A stretch of 64,000 bases of DNA from positions 1,178,001-1,242,000 of the forward strand of contig NZ_CP062941.1 of the NCBI RefSeq assembly GCF_015101885.1. The letters are read 5' to 3'. The notes under the pieces are model-generated. The model was not told the origin of the DNA. It saw only the letters and a list, made by a program, of their open reading frames with translations, and searched no databases. Each line of letters opens with the position of its first letter. Positions within the stretch are counted from its first letter, which is position 1. Source of the stretch: Massilia litorea (GTDB taxonomy: Bacteria > Pseudomonadota > Gammaproteobacteria > Burkholderiales > Burkholderiaceae_D). Positions 48,947 through 59,077 of this stretch are shown one piece after another. The position numbers and the translations under genes are program-made.

Positions 48947-51301
48947 ATGCTGCCTTCCATCGAACAACGCCTCGCCATCGAACTGGCCGCCAAGCCGGCG
49001 CAAGTCGCCGCCGCCATTGCCCTGCTGGACGAGGGCGCCACGGTCCCCTTCATCGCCCGCTACCGCAAGGAAGCGACGGGCGGCCTCGACGACATCCAGT
49101 TGCGCCTGCTGGAGGAGCGCCTGCGCTACCTGCGCGAGCTGGAAGACCGGAGAAGCGCGATCATCGCCTCGATCACCGAGCAAAATAAAATGACGCCGGA
49201 ACTGCTGCAACAGATCGCCCTGGCCGAGGATAAAACCCGCCTCGAGGATTTGTATTTACCCTATAAGCAGAAACGCCGGACGAAAGCGCAGATCGCCGTC
49301 GAAGCGGGCCTGGCCCCCTTGGCCGATGATTTATTGAATGACCCGGCCCGCAATCCGGAAGAGGAAGCCGCCAAATACTTGCGCGATGCGTTTACGAATG
49401 CCGACGGCGTGAATAACCCCGGCGTGGCGGATACGAAAACGGCCCTGGACGGCGCGCGCCAGATCCTGATGGAACGCTTCGCCGAAGACGCGACGCTGCT
49501 GCAATCGCTGCGCGAATACGTGCAGGAACATGGCGTCGTCGAATCGAAAGTGGTGGCCGGTAAAGAGGACGAAGGCGAAAAGTTCGCCGACTATTTCGAT
49601 TACTCGGAGCCGCTGGCGACCGTCCCTTCGCACCGCGCGCTGGCCCTGATGCGCGGCCGCCGCGAGGGTATTCTCGACGTCGTGCTGCGCCTGGATACGG
49701 AAGCCGAAAAACCGAAGTGGGACGCGCCGCACAATCCCTGCGAAAGCCGCATCGCCGCCCGTTTCGGCATCAAGGCGCAAGGCCGCCCGGCCGACAAATG
49801 GCTGCTCGACACGGCGCGCTGGACCTGGCGCGTGAAAAGTTTCATGTACATCGAGACGGAACTCATGGGCGCGCTGCGCGAAAAGGCGGAGCTCGATGCC
49901 ATCAACGTGTTTGCGCGCAATTTAAAATCCTTGCTGCTGGCGGCACCGGCCGGCCAGCGCGCCACCATGGGCCTCGATCCGGGCCTGCGCACGGGCGTGA
50001 AAGTGGCGGTCGTGGACGCCACCGGCAAAGTCGTCGACACCGCCACCATCTACCCGCACCAGCCCAGGAACGACTGGGACGGGTCATTGCACGTGCTGGG
50101 CCAGCTGGCTTTGAAACACAATGTGTCGCTGATCTCGATCGGCAACGGCACCGCCTCGCGCGAGACCGACAAACTGGCGCAGGATCTCATCAAAGCCCGG
50201 CCGGAGCTGAAACTGACCAAGATCGTCGTGTCGGAAGCGGGTGCTTCCGTGTATTCGGCCTCGGAATTCGCTTCGCGCGAACTGCCCGACCTGGACGTGT
50301 CGATCCGCGGCGCGGTGTCGATCGCGCGCCGCCTGCAGGACCCGTTGGCGGAACTCGTCAAAATCGATCCGAAATCGATCGGCGTCGGCCAGTACCAGCA
50401 CGACGTCTCGCAGACCCAGCTCGCGCGCTCGCTCGACGCCGTGGTCGAGGATTGCGTGAACGCGGTCGGCGTCGACGTCAACACGGCTTCGGCGCCGCTG
50501 CTGGCGCGCGTGTCCGGCCTGTCCTCGAGCGTGGCGCAGAGCATCGTCAGCTACCGCGACATGAAGGGCGCGTTTTCCTCGCGCGCGGCTTTGAAGGCCG
50601 TGCCGCGCCTGGGCGATAAAACCTTCGAACAGGCGGCGGGCTTCCTGCGCGTGATGGGCGGAGAAAACCCGCTGGATGCGTCGGCGGTGCACCCGGAATC
50701 CTATCCGGTGGTGCAGAAAATCCTGGCCGACGTGAAACGCGACATGAAGGCGGTGGTCGGCGACAGTGGGCTCCTCAAATCGCTCAATCCGGCCAAGTAT
50801 GCGGACGACAAATTCGGCGTGCCGACCGTGACCGATATTTTAAAAGAGCTGGAAAAGCCGGGGCGCGATCCGCGGCCCGAGTTCACGACCGCCACGTTTA
50901 AAGAAGGCGTCGAGGAGATCAGCGACCTGCGTCCGGACATGATCCTCGAGGGCGTGGTCACCAACGTCGCGGCGTTTGGCGCCTTTGTCGATATCGGCGT
51001 GCACCAGGATGGGCTGGTGCATATCTCGGCGCTGTCGAATACCTTCGTCAAAGATCCGCACACGGTGGTGAAGGCGGGCCAGGTGGTGAAAGTCAAAGTG
51101 CTGGAAGTCGATCCGAAGAGGAAGCGCATCGCACTGACGATGCGGCTGTCGGATACGGCGCCGCAGCCGGGTTCACAGCCGCAGCAGCGGGGTGACCGCG
51201 ACGACCGCAAGCGCGTGGCCCAGCATCAGCGCCAGGAACGTCCGGCGGCGCAGGATGCGGGCGGGGCGATGGCAGCGGCGTTTGCCAAGCTGCGCAAATA
51301 A
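48947..51301 (+). CDS. tex: Tex-family RNA-binding transcription accessory protein
   Basis: It has 784 residues from ATG 48947 ([17 protein letters not shown], the usual Tex start); a longer frame upstream is not conserved. The layout is an N-terminal helical domain with [18 protein letters not shown], a YqgF-like RNase H fold ([17 protein letters not shown]) near residue 340, two helix-hairpin-helix motifs (about 500-560) and a C-terminal S1 domain ([18 protein letters not shown]) near residue 665. It is involved in transcription and stress tolerance. Confidence 0.96.
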   Translation: MLPSIEQRLAIELAAKPAQVAAAIALLDEGATVPFIARYRKEATGGLDDIQLRLLEERLRYLRELEDRRSAIIASITEQNKMTPELLQQIALAEDKTRLEDLYLPYKQKRRTKAQIAVEAGLAPLADDLLNDPARNPEEEAAKYLRDAFTNADGVNNPGVADTKTALDGARQILMERFAEDATLLQSLREYVQEHGVVESKVVAGKEDEGEKFADYFDYSEPLATVPSHRALALMRGRREGILDVVLRLDTEAEKPKWDAPHNPCESRIAARFGIKAQGRPADKWLLDTARWTWRVKSFMYIETELMGALREKAELDAINVFARNLKSLLLAAPAGQRATMGLDPGLRTGVKVAVVDATGKVVDTATIYPHQPRNDWDGSLHVLGQLALKHNVSLISIGNGTASRETDKLAQDLIKARPELKLTKIVVSEAGASVYSASEFASRELPDLDVSIRGAVSIARRLQDPLAELVKIDPKSIGVGQYQHDVSQTQLARSLDAVVEDCVNAVGVDVNTASAPLLARVSGLSSSVAQSIVSYRDMKGAFSSRAALKAVPRLGDKTFEQAAGFLRVMGGENPLDASAVHPESYPVVQKILADVKRDMKAVVGDSGLLKSLNPAKYADDKFGVPTVTDILKELEKPGRDPRPEFTTATFKEGVEEISDLRPDMILEGVVTNVAAFGAFVDIGVHQDGLVHISALSNTFVKDPHTVVKAGQVVKVKVLEVDPKRKRIALTMRLSDTAPQPGSQPQQRGDRDDRKRVAQHQRQERPAAQDAGGAMAAAFAKLRK

Positions 51302-51302
51302 G

Positions 51303-51767
51303 ATGGTGTGCGCGCCGGCGGACCCGGACAGTGCGGACGCGCGCGCGCTGATCGCCGAACTCGATGCGGCGCTGGCGGCAATATGCGGCGACAGCGGCTC
51401 GGGGTCCTTCGATCCGCTTGATGTGCGCGGGCCGGGCTCGGTGTTTCTCATGGCGCGCGATGGCGATGGGAAGGCGGTCGGCTGCGGTGCGCTGCGGCCG
51501 CTGGTACCCGGCGTGGCGGAACTCAAGCGGATGTATGCGCGGCCAGGGAGCGGCGCCGGGCGATATTTGCTGATGGCACTGGAAGAACAGGCGGCAGGGT
51601 TCGGATACCGTGAACTGTGGCTGTCGACGCGGCGGGTCAATCTGACGGCGCTGGCGTTTTATGCACGCAATGGATATGCGCCGGTCGACAATTACGGAAG
51701 GTACGTGGGACGCGAGCAGTCGGTTTGTTTAGGCAAATGCCTACCTACGCTGAACGTCAGACCTTGA
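51303..51767 (+). CDS. GNAT-family N-acetyltransferase
   Basis: It has 154 residues from ATG 51303, one base after the tex stop. Core motifs are VGCGALRPLVPGVAELKRMY (beta4), RPGSGAGRYLLMALE (acetyl-CoA pyrophosphate loop; usual R-x-x-G-x-G/A) and STRRVNLTALAFYARNGY. The substrate is unknown. An upstream in-frame ATG lies inside tex and is unlikely. Confidence 0.82.
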   Translation: MVCAPADPDSADARALIAELDAALAAICGDSGSGSFDPLDVRGPGSVFLMARDGDGKAVGCGALRPLVPGVAELKRMYARPGSGAGRYLLMALEEQAAGFGYRELWLSTRRVNLTALAFYARNGYAPVDNYGRYVGREQSVCLGKCLPTLNVRP

Positions 51768-51773
51768 CAGCAG

Positions 51774-51820
51774 TAACGTAGGGGCCATCGTGGCCAATGG
51801 TCACGATGGCCCCTACGTTA
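51774..51820. repeat. 19-bp perfect inverted repeat (REP-like, GGGGCCATCGTG type)
   Basis: TAACGTAGGGGCCATCGTG (51774-51792) and CACGATGGCCCCTACGTTA (51802-51820) pair perfectly around a nine-base loop. It starts eight bases after the GNAT stop and lies between convergent genes. The outer TAACGTAGG matches the element at 31730. Confidence 0.85.
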
Positions 51821-51845
51821 CGCGGCCGCCAAAACTTTACCCGGC

Positions 51846-52154
51846 TTATCCAAAGAACTGGGCCAGCTCGGGCACGCGTTTGATCAACACCCCCGCCACA
51901 TACAGCGCCAGGCAAGCCAGGCCGATCTTGTTCATGCGTCCGCGGCTCAGCGCCGGCTGGCCGGTCTTTTTGATATGGAGCGCGTCGCGCAGCAGCACGG
52001 CCGCGTAGAGCGTCATCGCCAGGCCGGTAATGAACACGCCGGCGCCGTCGCCCCGGGCGCCGACGACCAGGTCGAAGATGCCCATGAAGCCGAGCACGGC
52101 GGCGATGACAAGATTAAAACCTGCCGAAGGGGCGGCGCTGGGGCGTTGTTGCAT
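51846..52154 (-). CDS. Small three-helix membrane protein
   Basis: The protein has 102 residues from ATG 52154 (MQQRPSAAPS). Three hydrophobic helices are seen (FNLVIAAVLGFMGIFDLVVG, AGVFITGLAMTLYAAVLL, IGLACLALYVAGVLI). No family is recognised; genes like it are common next to glutaredoxin in this order. It is divergent from grxD. Confidence 0.7.
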   Translation of the reverse strand: MQQRPSAAPSAGFNLVIAAVLGFMGIFDLVVGARGDGAGVFITGLAMTLYAAVLLRDALHIKKTGQPALSRGRMNKIGLACLALYVAGVLIKRVPELAQFFG

Positions 52155-52301
52155 GAAACGAATCCTGAAGGTTGGTAGAAGAGTAAGCTGGCGATGATAC
52201 CGCAATCGCAGGCAAGGGAAGTCGGCCTCGGCGCCGCACCGCGCGCGTCGATTTCTTATAGAATGGCGCCATCCATATCATTCTCACCGAAGGCAGATCA
52301 C

Positions 52302-52613
52302 ATGAGCGACGTACAAACCTGGATCAAAGACACCGTGACCAACACCCCGGTCGTGCTGTTCATGAAGGGCACCGCACAATTCCCGCAATGCGGCTTCTCC
52401 GGCCGCGCCATCCAGATCCTGAAGGCCTGCGGCGTCGATAACATCGCCACCGTCAATGTGCTGGAAGATCCGGAAGTGCGCCAGGGCATCAAGGACTTCT
52501 CGAACTGGCCGACCGTTCCGCAGCTCTACGTGAACGGCGAGTTCATCGGCGGCTCCGACATCATGAACGAGATGTACGAATCGGGCGAACTGCAGGCGAT
52601 GTTCAAGAAGTAA
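52302..52613 (+). CDS. grxD: Monothiol glutaredoxin (Grx4 type)
   Basis: It has 103 residues from ATG 52302. The active-site CGFS in [27 protein letters not shown] (cis-Pro and glutathione-binding) and GGSDI are intact. CGFS glutaredoxins carry 2Fe-2S clusters with BolA proteins; a BolA/IbaG gene is at 29852. The stop overlaps the ubiX start (TAATG). Confidence 0.95.
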   Translation: MSDVQTWIKDTVTNTPVVLFMKGTAQFPQCGFSGRAIQILKACGVDNIATVNVLEDPEVRQGIKDFSNWPTVPQLYVNGEFIGGSDIMNEMYESGELQAMFKK

Positions 52614-53209
52614 TGACGAGTACCCGGCCGCGTCGTATTGTCGTCGCCATCACCGGCGCGACCGGCGCGGTGTATGGCGTGCGCCTGCTGCAGCGTTTAA
52701 ACGCGGTCCCCGGCGTCGAGACCCACCTGGTCGTCTCCGACGCCGCCTCCCTCACCCTGCACCAGGAAGTCGGCATGCAGCGGCGTGACGTGGAAGCGCT
52801 CGCCCACGTCGTCCATAAGAATCGGGAAATCGGTGCCTCGATTGCCAGCGGCTCGTTCCAGACCGACGGCATGGTGATCGCGCCCTGTTCGATGAAGACG
52901 CTGGCGGCCGTCGCACACGGCCTGGCGGACAACCTGGTGGCACGCGCGGCCGACGTCGTGTTGAAAGAAAGGCGACGCCTGGTGCTGATGGTGCGCGAAA
53001 CGCCGTTCAACCTGGCGCACCTGCGGAATATGACGGCGGTAACGGAAATGGGCGGGATCGTGTTTCCGCCTGTACCGAGCTTTTATCATCGGCCGGCGAG
53101 CATCGACGAGATGGTCGACCACACGCTCGATCGCGTGCTGGATTTGCTGGGCATCGACAACGAGGCCGCGCCGCGTTGGCCCGGCATGCGCGGCACGCCG
53201 GAGACCTGA
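52613..53209 (+). CDS. ubiX: Flavin prenyltransferase UbiX
   Basis: The protein has 198 residues. VVAITGATGAVYGVRLLQ binds FMN, IAPCSMKTLAAVAHG and LVLMVRETPFNLAHLRNM are UbiX signatures, and PPVPSFYHRP closes the active site. It makes prenylated FMN for UbiD-type decarboxylases in ubiquinone synthesis. It is translationally coupled to grxD. Confidence 0.96.
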   Translation: MTSTRPRRIVVAITGATGAVYGVRLLQRLNAVPGVETHLVVSDAASLTLHQEVGMQRRDVEALAHVVHKNREIGASIASGSFQTDGMVIAPCSMKTLAAVAHGLADNLVARAADVVLKERRRLVLMVRETPFNLAHLRNMTAVTEMGGIVFPPVPSFYHRPASIDEMVDHTLDRVLDLLGIDNEAAPRWPGMRGTPET

Positions 53210-53217
53210 GGGGCTGT

Positions 53218-53388
53218 TCAGCGCTTCAGGTGGTCGCTGTCACCGGCCTTCTTCATTTCCCTTGCTTCCTCCAGCATCCTGCGCTGGGCGATGCGTTTTC
53301 GCATCACCTCGGCATGGCGCGCGGCCGTCATCGGCGGCGCGGTCATGAGCTCTTTCAGCTGGGCGGTGTTCATGTAATTGCTTTTCAT
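53218..53388 (-). CDS. Small basic protein of unknown function
   Basis: A 56-residue frame from ATG 53388 (MKSNYMNTAQLKELM) is highly charged and helical (RKRIAQRRMLEEAREMKKAGD). Ribosome binding is weak (GAGGAT 11 bases upstream), and an internal ATG at 53373 is possible. It is convergent with ubiX by nine bases. I do not recognise it; it may be a real small protein judging by its amphipathic pattern. Confidence 0.4.
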   Translation of the reverse strand: MKSNYMNTAQLKELMTAPPMTAARHAEVMRKRIAQRRMLEEAREMKKAGDSDHLKR

Positions 53389-53504
53389 TGGCGCACGATC
53401 CTCGGCTGTGAGAAGTCGATTATGCGCTAGTTCGACGCAATTTGGTCTACCCGACTCGGAAGAAAATTTGTAAGCAGAAACGCTGTCGCGAAGAAGGCCT
53501 CCGC

Positions 53505-53918
53505 TTACTTGGCGGGGGGCTGGTGGTTCAGGCGGACCAGCATGCGAATGAACTCGCGCGCCAGCTGGCGGTGGTGTTCGTCGAGCCGCTGCAGGTCGGC
53601 AATCAGCTTGACGTCGGCCGATTCGAAACGCGCGCTGGCGCCGCCTTCGGCTTGCGCTCCCGGGGCATCGGCGCCGCCGAAGCGCAGCCAGTCGGCCGGC
53701 ACGCCCAGCCACTGGGCAATCATGCGCAGCTTTTCCTGGGTCGGAATGGCTTCGCCCACCAGCCACTTGCGCGCGGCGTGGACCGTGATCGGACGGCCTT
53801 CGAAGCGAATGTTAAATTCGCGCGCCAAGCGTGTCGGGCTGTCCGGCGAGTAATGGGCGTTTTTTAAAGCCTGCTGGAGACGCTCACTAAAGCTCTCCCG
53901 TTCGTTCGTGGAATTCAT
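53505..53918 (-). CDS. XRE/CI-like transcriptional regulator
   Basis: The protein has 137 residues. The N-terminal 70 residues form a helix-turn-helix of phage-repressor type (LAREFNIRFEGRPITVHAARKWLVGEAIPTQEKL, in pieces) with an adjoining DWLRFGG; a C-terminal helix follows. Proteins of this type in Oxalobacteraceae are small stand-alone regulators. The target is unknown; it lies alone, 116 nt upstream of the small ORF at 53388. Confidence 0.75.
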   Translation of the reverse strand: MNSTNERESFSERLQQALKNAHYSPDSPTRLAREFNIRFEGRPITVHAARKWLVGEAIPTQEKLRMIAQWLGVPADWLRFGGADAPGAQAEGGASARFESADVKLIADLQRLDEHHRQLAREFIRMLVRLNHQPPAK

Positions 53919-54219
53919 GATGGCACTATTTCATGCTCGACCATAAAAGTCAGTTAATGGGCTGTAAAGACCATCAATGACACCATTCGGGCCGATGACT
54001 TAACAAAGATGTGAAAATTGATGAGAATTTTCGCCGAGTTGGCGCATCATGCCACAAAATTTCCATTTGGCATGAATGTATCGTATCTGTGTTCGTACAG
54101 AAACAAACAGTTGTCGCGTGCGGGACACGCGCGCTCGGCCGGCCTGGCCGTTGCACCGGATCCGCGGGGGCGGGGAACCCCGGGCGGATCTGGCATATGA
54201 ATACCTGTTACGTCAGCTG
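53919..54219. other. Intergenic region, no gene seen
   Basis: These 301 bases lie between the XRE-type gene start and the 3' end of the metallo-hydrolase gene. They are AT-rich near 53930-54115 and probably contain the regulator promoter. A repeated CAGCTGTCAGGTCAGCTGG lies at 54212-54230. Neither a clear terminator nor an RNA gene is recognised. Confidence 0.4.
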
Positions 54220-55275
54220 TCAGGTCAGCTGGAAGCGGATGATGCCGTCGTCTCCAGTTACCCGTTTTAACATACCATCATTCCAAAGTTTATGCAGGTG
54301 CGCGAGCGCTTCGCCGAGGGCAAAACTGAGCTGGTGGGCGTCGAGCTGGCGCCGGAACATGATCGGTACGATGTCCATCGCACTGCGCGGCGTCGTGCAC
54401 GCTTCGAGCACCTCGGCCAGGCGCGCCACGTGGTGCGCGCGCAGCTGGGCAATGCGCGTGTGCAGCCCGCGGAAGGGTTTGCCGTGCGAAGGCAGCACCA
54501 GCACGTCCGCCGGCAGGTCCGCGAATTTATCGAGCGAATCGAGGTATTGCTGGAGCGGGTTGCCCTCGGGTTCGACGGCGAACACGGACACGTTGGTCGA
54601 AATGCGCGGCAAGACCATGTCGCCGGAAATGAGGACATTCAGTTCGTCCGAATACAGCGCCGCGTGTTCGGGCGAGTGGCCGAAACCGGTGATCACGCGC
54701 CAGTGCGCATTGCCGATCGCGATGCGCTGGCCATCCTGGATGCGGGTATAGGCGGCGGGCACGGCCGGCACAAGCGAGGGATAGTAACTGCGGCGGCTGC
54801 GCATCTGCTCGAGCATGGCGGGGTCGGTCAAACCGTGGCGCTCGAAATGGGGGATGGCCGACGGCCCGTCCACGCCCGGCAAGGCAGCGGCCATCATGCG
54901 CGCGAAGCCGAATTCGCCGGCGGTCAGCCAGAATGGCGCATCATGAAAACGGTCGCACAGCCAGCCGGACAGGCCGACGTGGTCCGGGTGGCAGTGGGTG
55001 GCGAGCACGCGCAGCACGGGTTCATTTTCCATGGCGCCCGCGAACAATTGTTCCCAGTGGGCGCGGGTGGCGTCGGTCGCCACGCCGCAATCGATCACGG
55101 TGTAGCCCTGCTTGCCTTCGCGTTCGTCGCGCAGCAGCCACAAATTGATGTGGTCGAGCGCGAACGGCAGCGGCATGCGCAGCCAACCCAGGCCGGGCGC
55201 CACCTCGCGCACGCTGCCTGCAGTCGGCAGTTCGTCGGCGAAGGGATAGGACAGTTCGGATTCGAGCGGATTCAT
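54220..55275 (-). CDS. Metallo-beta-lactamase-fold hydrolase
   Basis: It has 351 residues from ATG 55275; a TTG nine bases upstream is also open. The zinc motif ATHCHPDHVGLSGWL, a later GFGHSPEHAALY His, and ISGDMVLPR Asp complete the dinuclear metal site. The C-terminal part (RMVHAARH...) is a winged-helix-like domain seen in LACTB2-type enzymes. It is divergent from liuR across the first LiuR operator, so it is probably part of the regulon. Confidence 0.85.
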   Translation of the reverse strand: MNPLESELSYPFADELPTAGSVREVAPGLGWLRMPLPFALDHINLWLLRDEREGKQGYTVIDCGVATDATRAHWEQLFAGAMENEPVLRVLATHCHPDHVGLSGWLCDRFHDAPFWLTAGEFGFARMMAAALPGVDGPSAIPHFERHGLTDPAMLEQMRSRRSYYPSLVPAVPAAYTRIQDGQRIAIGNAHWRVITGFGHSPEHAALYSDELNVLISGDMVLPRISTNVSVFAVEPEGNPLQQYLDSLDKFADLPADVLVLPSHGKPFRGLHTRIAQLRAHHVARLAEVLEACTTPRSAMDIVPIMFRRQLDAHQLSFALGEALAHLHKLWNDGMLKRVTGDDGIIRFQLT

Positions 55276-55324
55276 GGTCGACAATCTTTCGTATTCGGGA
55301 CGGGTGGTGCGCGCTACAATGTGG

Positions 55325-55342
55325 TTGACGTTGACGTAAACG
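55325..55342. promoter_or_regulatory. LiuR-type MerR operator upstream of liuR
   Basis: TTGACGTTGACGTAAACG resembles the palindromic TTGACGT-x-x-ACGTNAA sites of LiuR and matches the operator before the dehydrogenase gene. It sits 84 bases before the liuR ATG and 50 bases before the divergent hydrolase start, so it may autoregulate and control both. Confidence 0.7.
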
Positions 55343-55425
55343 GAAAACGTCAGGAGATTCTAAGCGATTCCAGGATTTGCCACTTTCAGCCGCCTTCTTT
55401 CAGCCGTATTCAGTACTCAACCGAA

Positions 55426-55860
55426 ATGCCCACGACCTACACCATCGCCGAACTGGCGCGCGAATTCGACATCACGGCCCGCGCGATCCGCTTCTATGAA
55501 GACCAGGGTTTATTAAGCCCCAGCCGCGAAGGCGTGGGCGGGCGCAACCGCGTCTATACCCCGCGCGACCGGACCCGACTGAAACTGACCCTGCGCGGCA
55601 AGCGCCTCGGCCTGACGCTGTCGGAGATCAAAAGCATCGTCGACATGTACGAGTCGCCGAAGGACACGACGGCGCAGATCGACCGCTTCCTCGGCGTCCT
55701 GGCGCACCAGCGCGAAACGCTCGAGCAGCAGCGCGCCGACATCGAGATGGCGCTCGAGGAAATTTCCGCGCACGAGGAGGAATGCCGCCGGCTGCTGGCC
55801 AATGGCACGGCCGCCGGCGACGAGATCGACGCACCGGCGGGCGCCAGCAAGGCCGCCTGA
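55426..55860 (+). CDS. liuR: MerR-family regulator of branched-chain amino acid degradation (LiuR-like)
   Basis: The protein has 144 residues. The MerR helix-turn-helix YTIAELAREFDITARAIRFYEDQGLLSP is clear, followed by a wing and a coiled-coil dimerisation helix; no metal-binding cysteines are present, as expected for LiuR. Position next to isovaleryl-CoA dehydrogenase and matching operators on both sides support the name. Confidence 0.85.
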   Translation: MPTTYTIAELAREFDITARAIRFYEDQGLLSPSREGVGGRNRVYTPRDRTRLKLTLRGKRLGLTLSEIKSIVDMYESPKDTTAQIDRFLGVLAHQRETLEQQRADIEMALEEISAHEEECRRLLANGTAAGDEIDAPAGASKAA

Positions 55861-55916
55861 TGAAGAGCCTATCCCGGTAGGTGGGAGGAAGCAAAAAGGC
55901 TTTTTTTACCCGCTAC

Positions 55917-55937
55917 TTGACGTTTACGTTAACGTCA
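55917..55937. promoter_or_regulatory. LiuR-type MerR operator upstream of isovaleryl-CoA dehydrogenase gene
   Basis: TTGACGTTTACGTTAACGTCA is a near-perfect palindrome matching the site at 55325. It lies 56 bases before the dehydrogenase ATG, in a typical MerR position over the promoter. Confidence 0.75.
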
Positions 55938-55992
55938 CACGCGAGTATGATTCACGGTGCCCAACCGCCAACCCGTTCACCGAGAGGACGAC

Positions 55993-57177
55993 ATGCTGCA
56001 TCTTCCAGGCTTGACCTTTGACCATGGCGAAGACATCGCCGCACTGCGCGAAGCAGTCCAACAGTTCGCGGCGAGCGAAATCGCCCCGCGTGCCGCCGAG
56101 ATCGACCGTACCGACCAGTTCCCGATGGACCTGTGGCGCAAGATGGGCGAACTCGGCCTGCTCGGCATCACCGTCAGCGAGGAATACGGCGGCGCCAACA
56201 TGGGCTACCTGGCCCACATCGTCGCGATGGAAGAAATCTCGCGTGCCTCGGCCTCGGTCGGCCTGTCCTACGGCGCCCACTCGAACCTGTGCGTCAACCA
56301 GATCAAGAGAAATGGCACCGAAGAACAAAAACAGAAATACCTGCCGAAGCTGATCTCGGGCGAACACATCGGCGCGCTTGCCATGTCCGAGCCAAACGCC
56401 GGTTCCGACGTCGTCAGCATGAAGCTGCGTGCCGACCTGAAGGGCGATCGTTACGTCCTCAACGGCACGAAAATGTGGATCACCAACGGTCCTGACGCCG
56501 ACACCCTGGTCGTCTACGCGAAGACCGATCTCGAGGCTGGCCCGCGCGGCATGACCGCCTTCCTGATCGAAAAAGGGTTTAAAGGTTTTTCGATCGCGCA
56601 AAAGCTGGATAAACTCGGCATGCGCGGCTCGCACACGGGCGAACTGGTGTTCCAGGATTGCGAAGTACCTGTGGAGAACGTGCTGGGCGGCGTCGGCAAG
56701 GGTGTGAATGTCCTGATGTCGGGCCTAGACTTCGAGCGCACCGTCCTCTCCGGCGGCCCGCTGGGCATCATGGCGGCCTGCATGGATTCGGTCGTGCCGT
56801 ACATCCACGAACGCAAGCAGTTCGGCCAGGCGATCGGCGAATTCCAGCTGATGCAGGGGAAAATCGCCGACATGTATTCGACCATGATGGCGTGCCGCGC
56901 CTATGTGTATGCCGTCGGCCAGGCCTGCGACCGCGCGACCAACGCCGCGGCCGTACGCGCCCTGCGCAAGGATGCTGCCGGTGCGATTTTATATAGCGCC
57001 GAAAAGGCGACCTGGATGGCCGGCGAGGCAATCCAGGCCCTGGGCGGCAACGGCTATATCAACGAGTATCCGGTCGGTCGCCTCTGGCGCGATGCGAAAC
57101 TCTACGAAATCGGCGCAGGCACCAGCGAAATCCGGCGCATGCTGATCGGCCGCGAGCTGTTTGGCGAGACGATGTAA
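55993..57177 (+). CDS. liuA: Isovaleryl-CoA dehydrogenase
   Basis: It has 394 residues from ATG 55993, six bases after GAGAGGA. Acyl-CoA dehydrogenase motifs [17 protein letters not shown] and the [29 protein letters not shown] pattern (in pieces) are clear. The catalytic Glu lies in the IVD position in the middle helix rather than the C-terminal one, as in IVD. It feeds electrons to ETF. Usual liu partners (liuB, C, D, E) are not in this window. Confidence 0.9.
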   Translation: MLHLPGLTFDHGEDIAALREAVQQFAASEIAPRAAEIDRTDQFPMDLWRKMGELGLLGITVSEEYGGANMGYLAHIVAMEEISRASASVGLSYGAHSNLCVNQIKRNGTEEQKQKYLPKLISGEHIGALAMSEPNAGSDVVSMKLRADLKGDRYVLNGTKMWITNGPDADTLVVYAKTDLEAGPRGMTAFLIEKGFKGFSIAQKLDKLGMRGSHTGELVFQDCEVPVENVLGGVGKGVNVLMSGLDFERTVLSGGPLGIMAACMDSVVPYIHERKQFGQAIGEFQLMQGKIADMYSTMMACRAYVYAVGQACDRATNAAAVRALRKDAAGAILYSAEKATWMAGEAIQALGGNGYINEYPVGRLWRDAKLYEIGAGTSEIRRMLIGRELFGETM

Positions 57178-57183
57178 ATCGCA

Positions 57184-57206
57184 GGGTAGGCACCGCGTGC
57201 CTACCC
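57184..57206 (+). terminator. Hairpin after isovaleryl-CoA dehydrogenase gene
   Basis: GGGTAGGCAC (57184-57193), loop CGC, GTGCCTACCC (57197-57206). A T run is lacking; this is a REP-like hairpin that may stabilise the mRNA. Confidence 0.5.
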
Positions 57207-57257
57207 GTTGCATTGCAATAAAATAGCCGCTTCATCAGCCCAGGCGCGAGACGAACG

Positions 57258-59042
57258 ATGACACAAGTTGCGTTCCCTAAACTGCTGTCTTCCCAGATCG
57301 CATTCGACATCGCGCGCACCATCCTCGACGGCTTCGACAAGCACTACCGCCTGTTCCGCGAGGCCAGCCAGGCGGCAAAACGCCATTTCGAAACCGCCGA
57401 CTGGGCCGTCGCCCAGCGCGCCGCGCGCGAGCGCATCGATTATTACGACAAACGCGTCGGGGAAGCCGTCGCCACCCTGGAAAACGATTACGCCCCCGAG
57501 GACCTGGTCGACGGCGTCTGGCGCGAAATCAAGCTGCACTATATCGGCTTGCTGTCCGGCCATAAGCAGCCGGAACTGGCCGAGACCTTTTTCAATTCGG
57601 TCAGCGTCAAGATCCTGCACCGTACCTATTACCACAACGATTTCCTGTTCGTGCGTCCGGTGATCTCGACCGAATACATCGAGACCGAAGAGCTGCAGCC
57701 GACCTACCGCGTCTACTACCCGGCCGCCGACGGCCTGCGCTTTGCATTGAAGCGCATCGTCACCAATTTCCAGCTGGCCTGTCCGTTCGCCGCGCTGGAT
57801 CGCGACGTGCAGCTGGTCGAAGCGCGCATGCGCGAGGCCTTCGGTCTCGACCAGCTTGAACCCAACCAGCAATTCCAGGTGCTATCGAGCCTGTTCTTCC
57901 GGAACAAGGGCGCGTACATCGTCGGCCGCGCGATCAATGGCGCGCGCGAATACCCCTTCGTGATTCCCGTGCTGCACAACCGACGCGGAGAACTGGTGCT
58001 CGATACGGTGCTGACCGACCCGCTGCACATCGCCGTCCTGTTCTCTTTTACGCGCGCCTATTTTCTGGTCGACATGGAAGTACCGTCGGCCTATGTGCAG
58101 TTCCTGCGCAGCCTGCTGCCGCGTAAACCGAAGAGCGAAATCTATACCCTGCTCGGCCTGCAAAAACAGGGCAAGACCCTGTTTTATCGCGATTACCTGC
58201 AGCACCTGAAGCACAGCTCGGACCGCTTCCAGAGCGCGCCCGGCATCCGCGGCCTGGTAATGCTGGTGTTCGAGCTGCCCTCGTTTCCCTATGTATTCAA
58301 GGTGATCAAGGATTTCTATCCGCCGCCGAAAGAGACGACGCGCGCCCAGGTCAAGGAAAAATACCTGCTCGTGAAACACCACGACCGCGTCGGACGCATG
58401 GCCGATACCCTCGAATATTCGGACGTCGCCTTTCCCCTGCACCGTTTCAGCGAAGAGCTGCTGGCCGACCTCCGGCAGCACGCGCCTTCCCTGGTCGAGA
58501 TCGAGGGCGAGCGCATCATCATCAAGCATTTGTATATCGAGCGCCGCATGGTGCCCTTGAATATCTACCTCGCCGAAGCGGGGCAGGCAAAGGATGAAGA
58601 ACGCATCGAGCACGGCATTGTCGAATACGGCAATGCGATCCGCGATTTGGTCGCCGCGAACATTTTTCCCGGCGATATGCTGTACAAAAATTTCGGCCTC
58701 ACGCGCCAGGGCCGCGTCGTGTTCTACGATTACGATGAAATCGAATATTTGACCGATTGCGTGTTCCGCGATATTCCCGAAGCGCGCAACGAAGAAGAGG
58801 AAATGGCGTCCGAGCCCTGGTACCCGATCGGCAAGCACGACGTCTTTCCCGAACAATTCGGACGTTTTCTTCTTGGGAATCCGAAGATCCGTCACTATTT
58901 CATGCAGCACCACGCGGACCTGTTGACGCGCGCCTGGTGGCAGTCCCACAAGGACCGCATCCTGGCGGGCGAAGTGCAGGATATTTTTCCGTACCCGCAG
59001 CAGATCCGTTTTCACCACCCGATCACCACCCCGGCGTTGTAA
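57258..59042 (+). CDS. aceK: Isocitrate dehydrogenase kinase/phosphatase
   Basis: The protein has 594 residues, close to E. coli AceK. The regulatory domain is followed by a kinase fold: ATP loop [15 protein letters not shown] and the catalytic-like [21 protein letters not shown]. It diverts isocitrate to the glyoxylate shunt. Here it lies between acyl-CoA dehydrogenase and thiolase genes rather than with aceBA. Confidence 0.95.
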   Translation: MTQVAFPKLLSSQIAFDIARTILDGFDKHYRLFREASQAAKRHFETADWAVAQRAARERIDYYDKRVGEAVATLENDYAPEDLVDGVWREIKLHYIGLLSGHKQPELAETFFNSVSVKILHRTYYHNDFLFVRPVISTEYIETEELQPTYRVYYPAADGLRFALKRIVTNFQLACPFAALDRDVQLVEARMREAFGLDQLEPNQQFQVLSSLFFRNKGAYIVGRAINGAREYPFVIPVLHNRRGELVLDTVLTDPLHIAVLFSFTRAYFLVDMEVPSAYVQFLRSLLPRKPKSEIYTLLGLQKQGKTLFYRDYLQHLKHSSDRFQSAPGIRGLVMLVFELPSFPYVFKVIKDFYPPPKETTRAQVKEKYLLVKHHDRVGRMADTLEYSDVAFPLHRFSEELLADLRQHAPSLVEIEGERIIIKHLYIERRMVPLNIYLAEAGQAKDEERIEHGIVEYGNAIRDLVAANIFPGDMLYKNFGLTRQGRVVFYDYDEIEYLTDCVFRDIPEARNEEEEMASEPWYPIGKHDVFPEQFGRFLLGNPKIRHYFMQHHADLLTRAWWQSHKDRILAGEVQDIFPYPQQIRFHHPITTPAL

Positions 59043-59077
59043 ATGAAACCAGCGCCATCTTTTGGAGACTTACCAAC

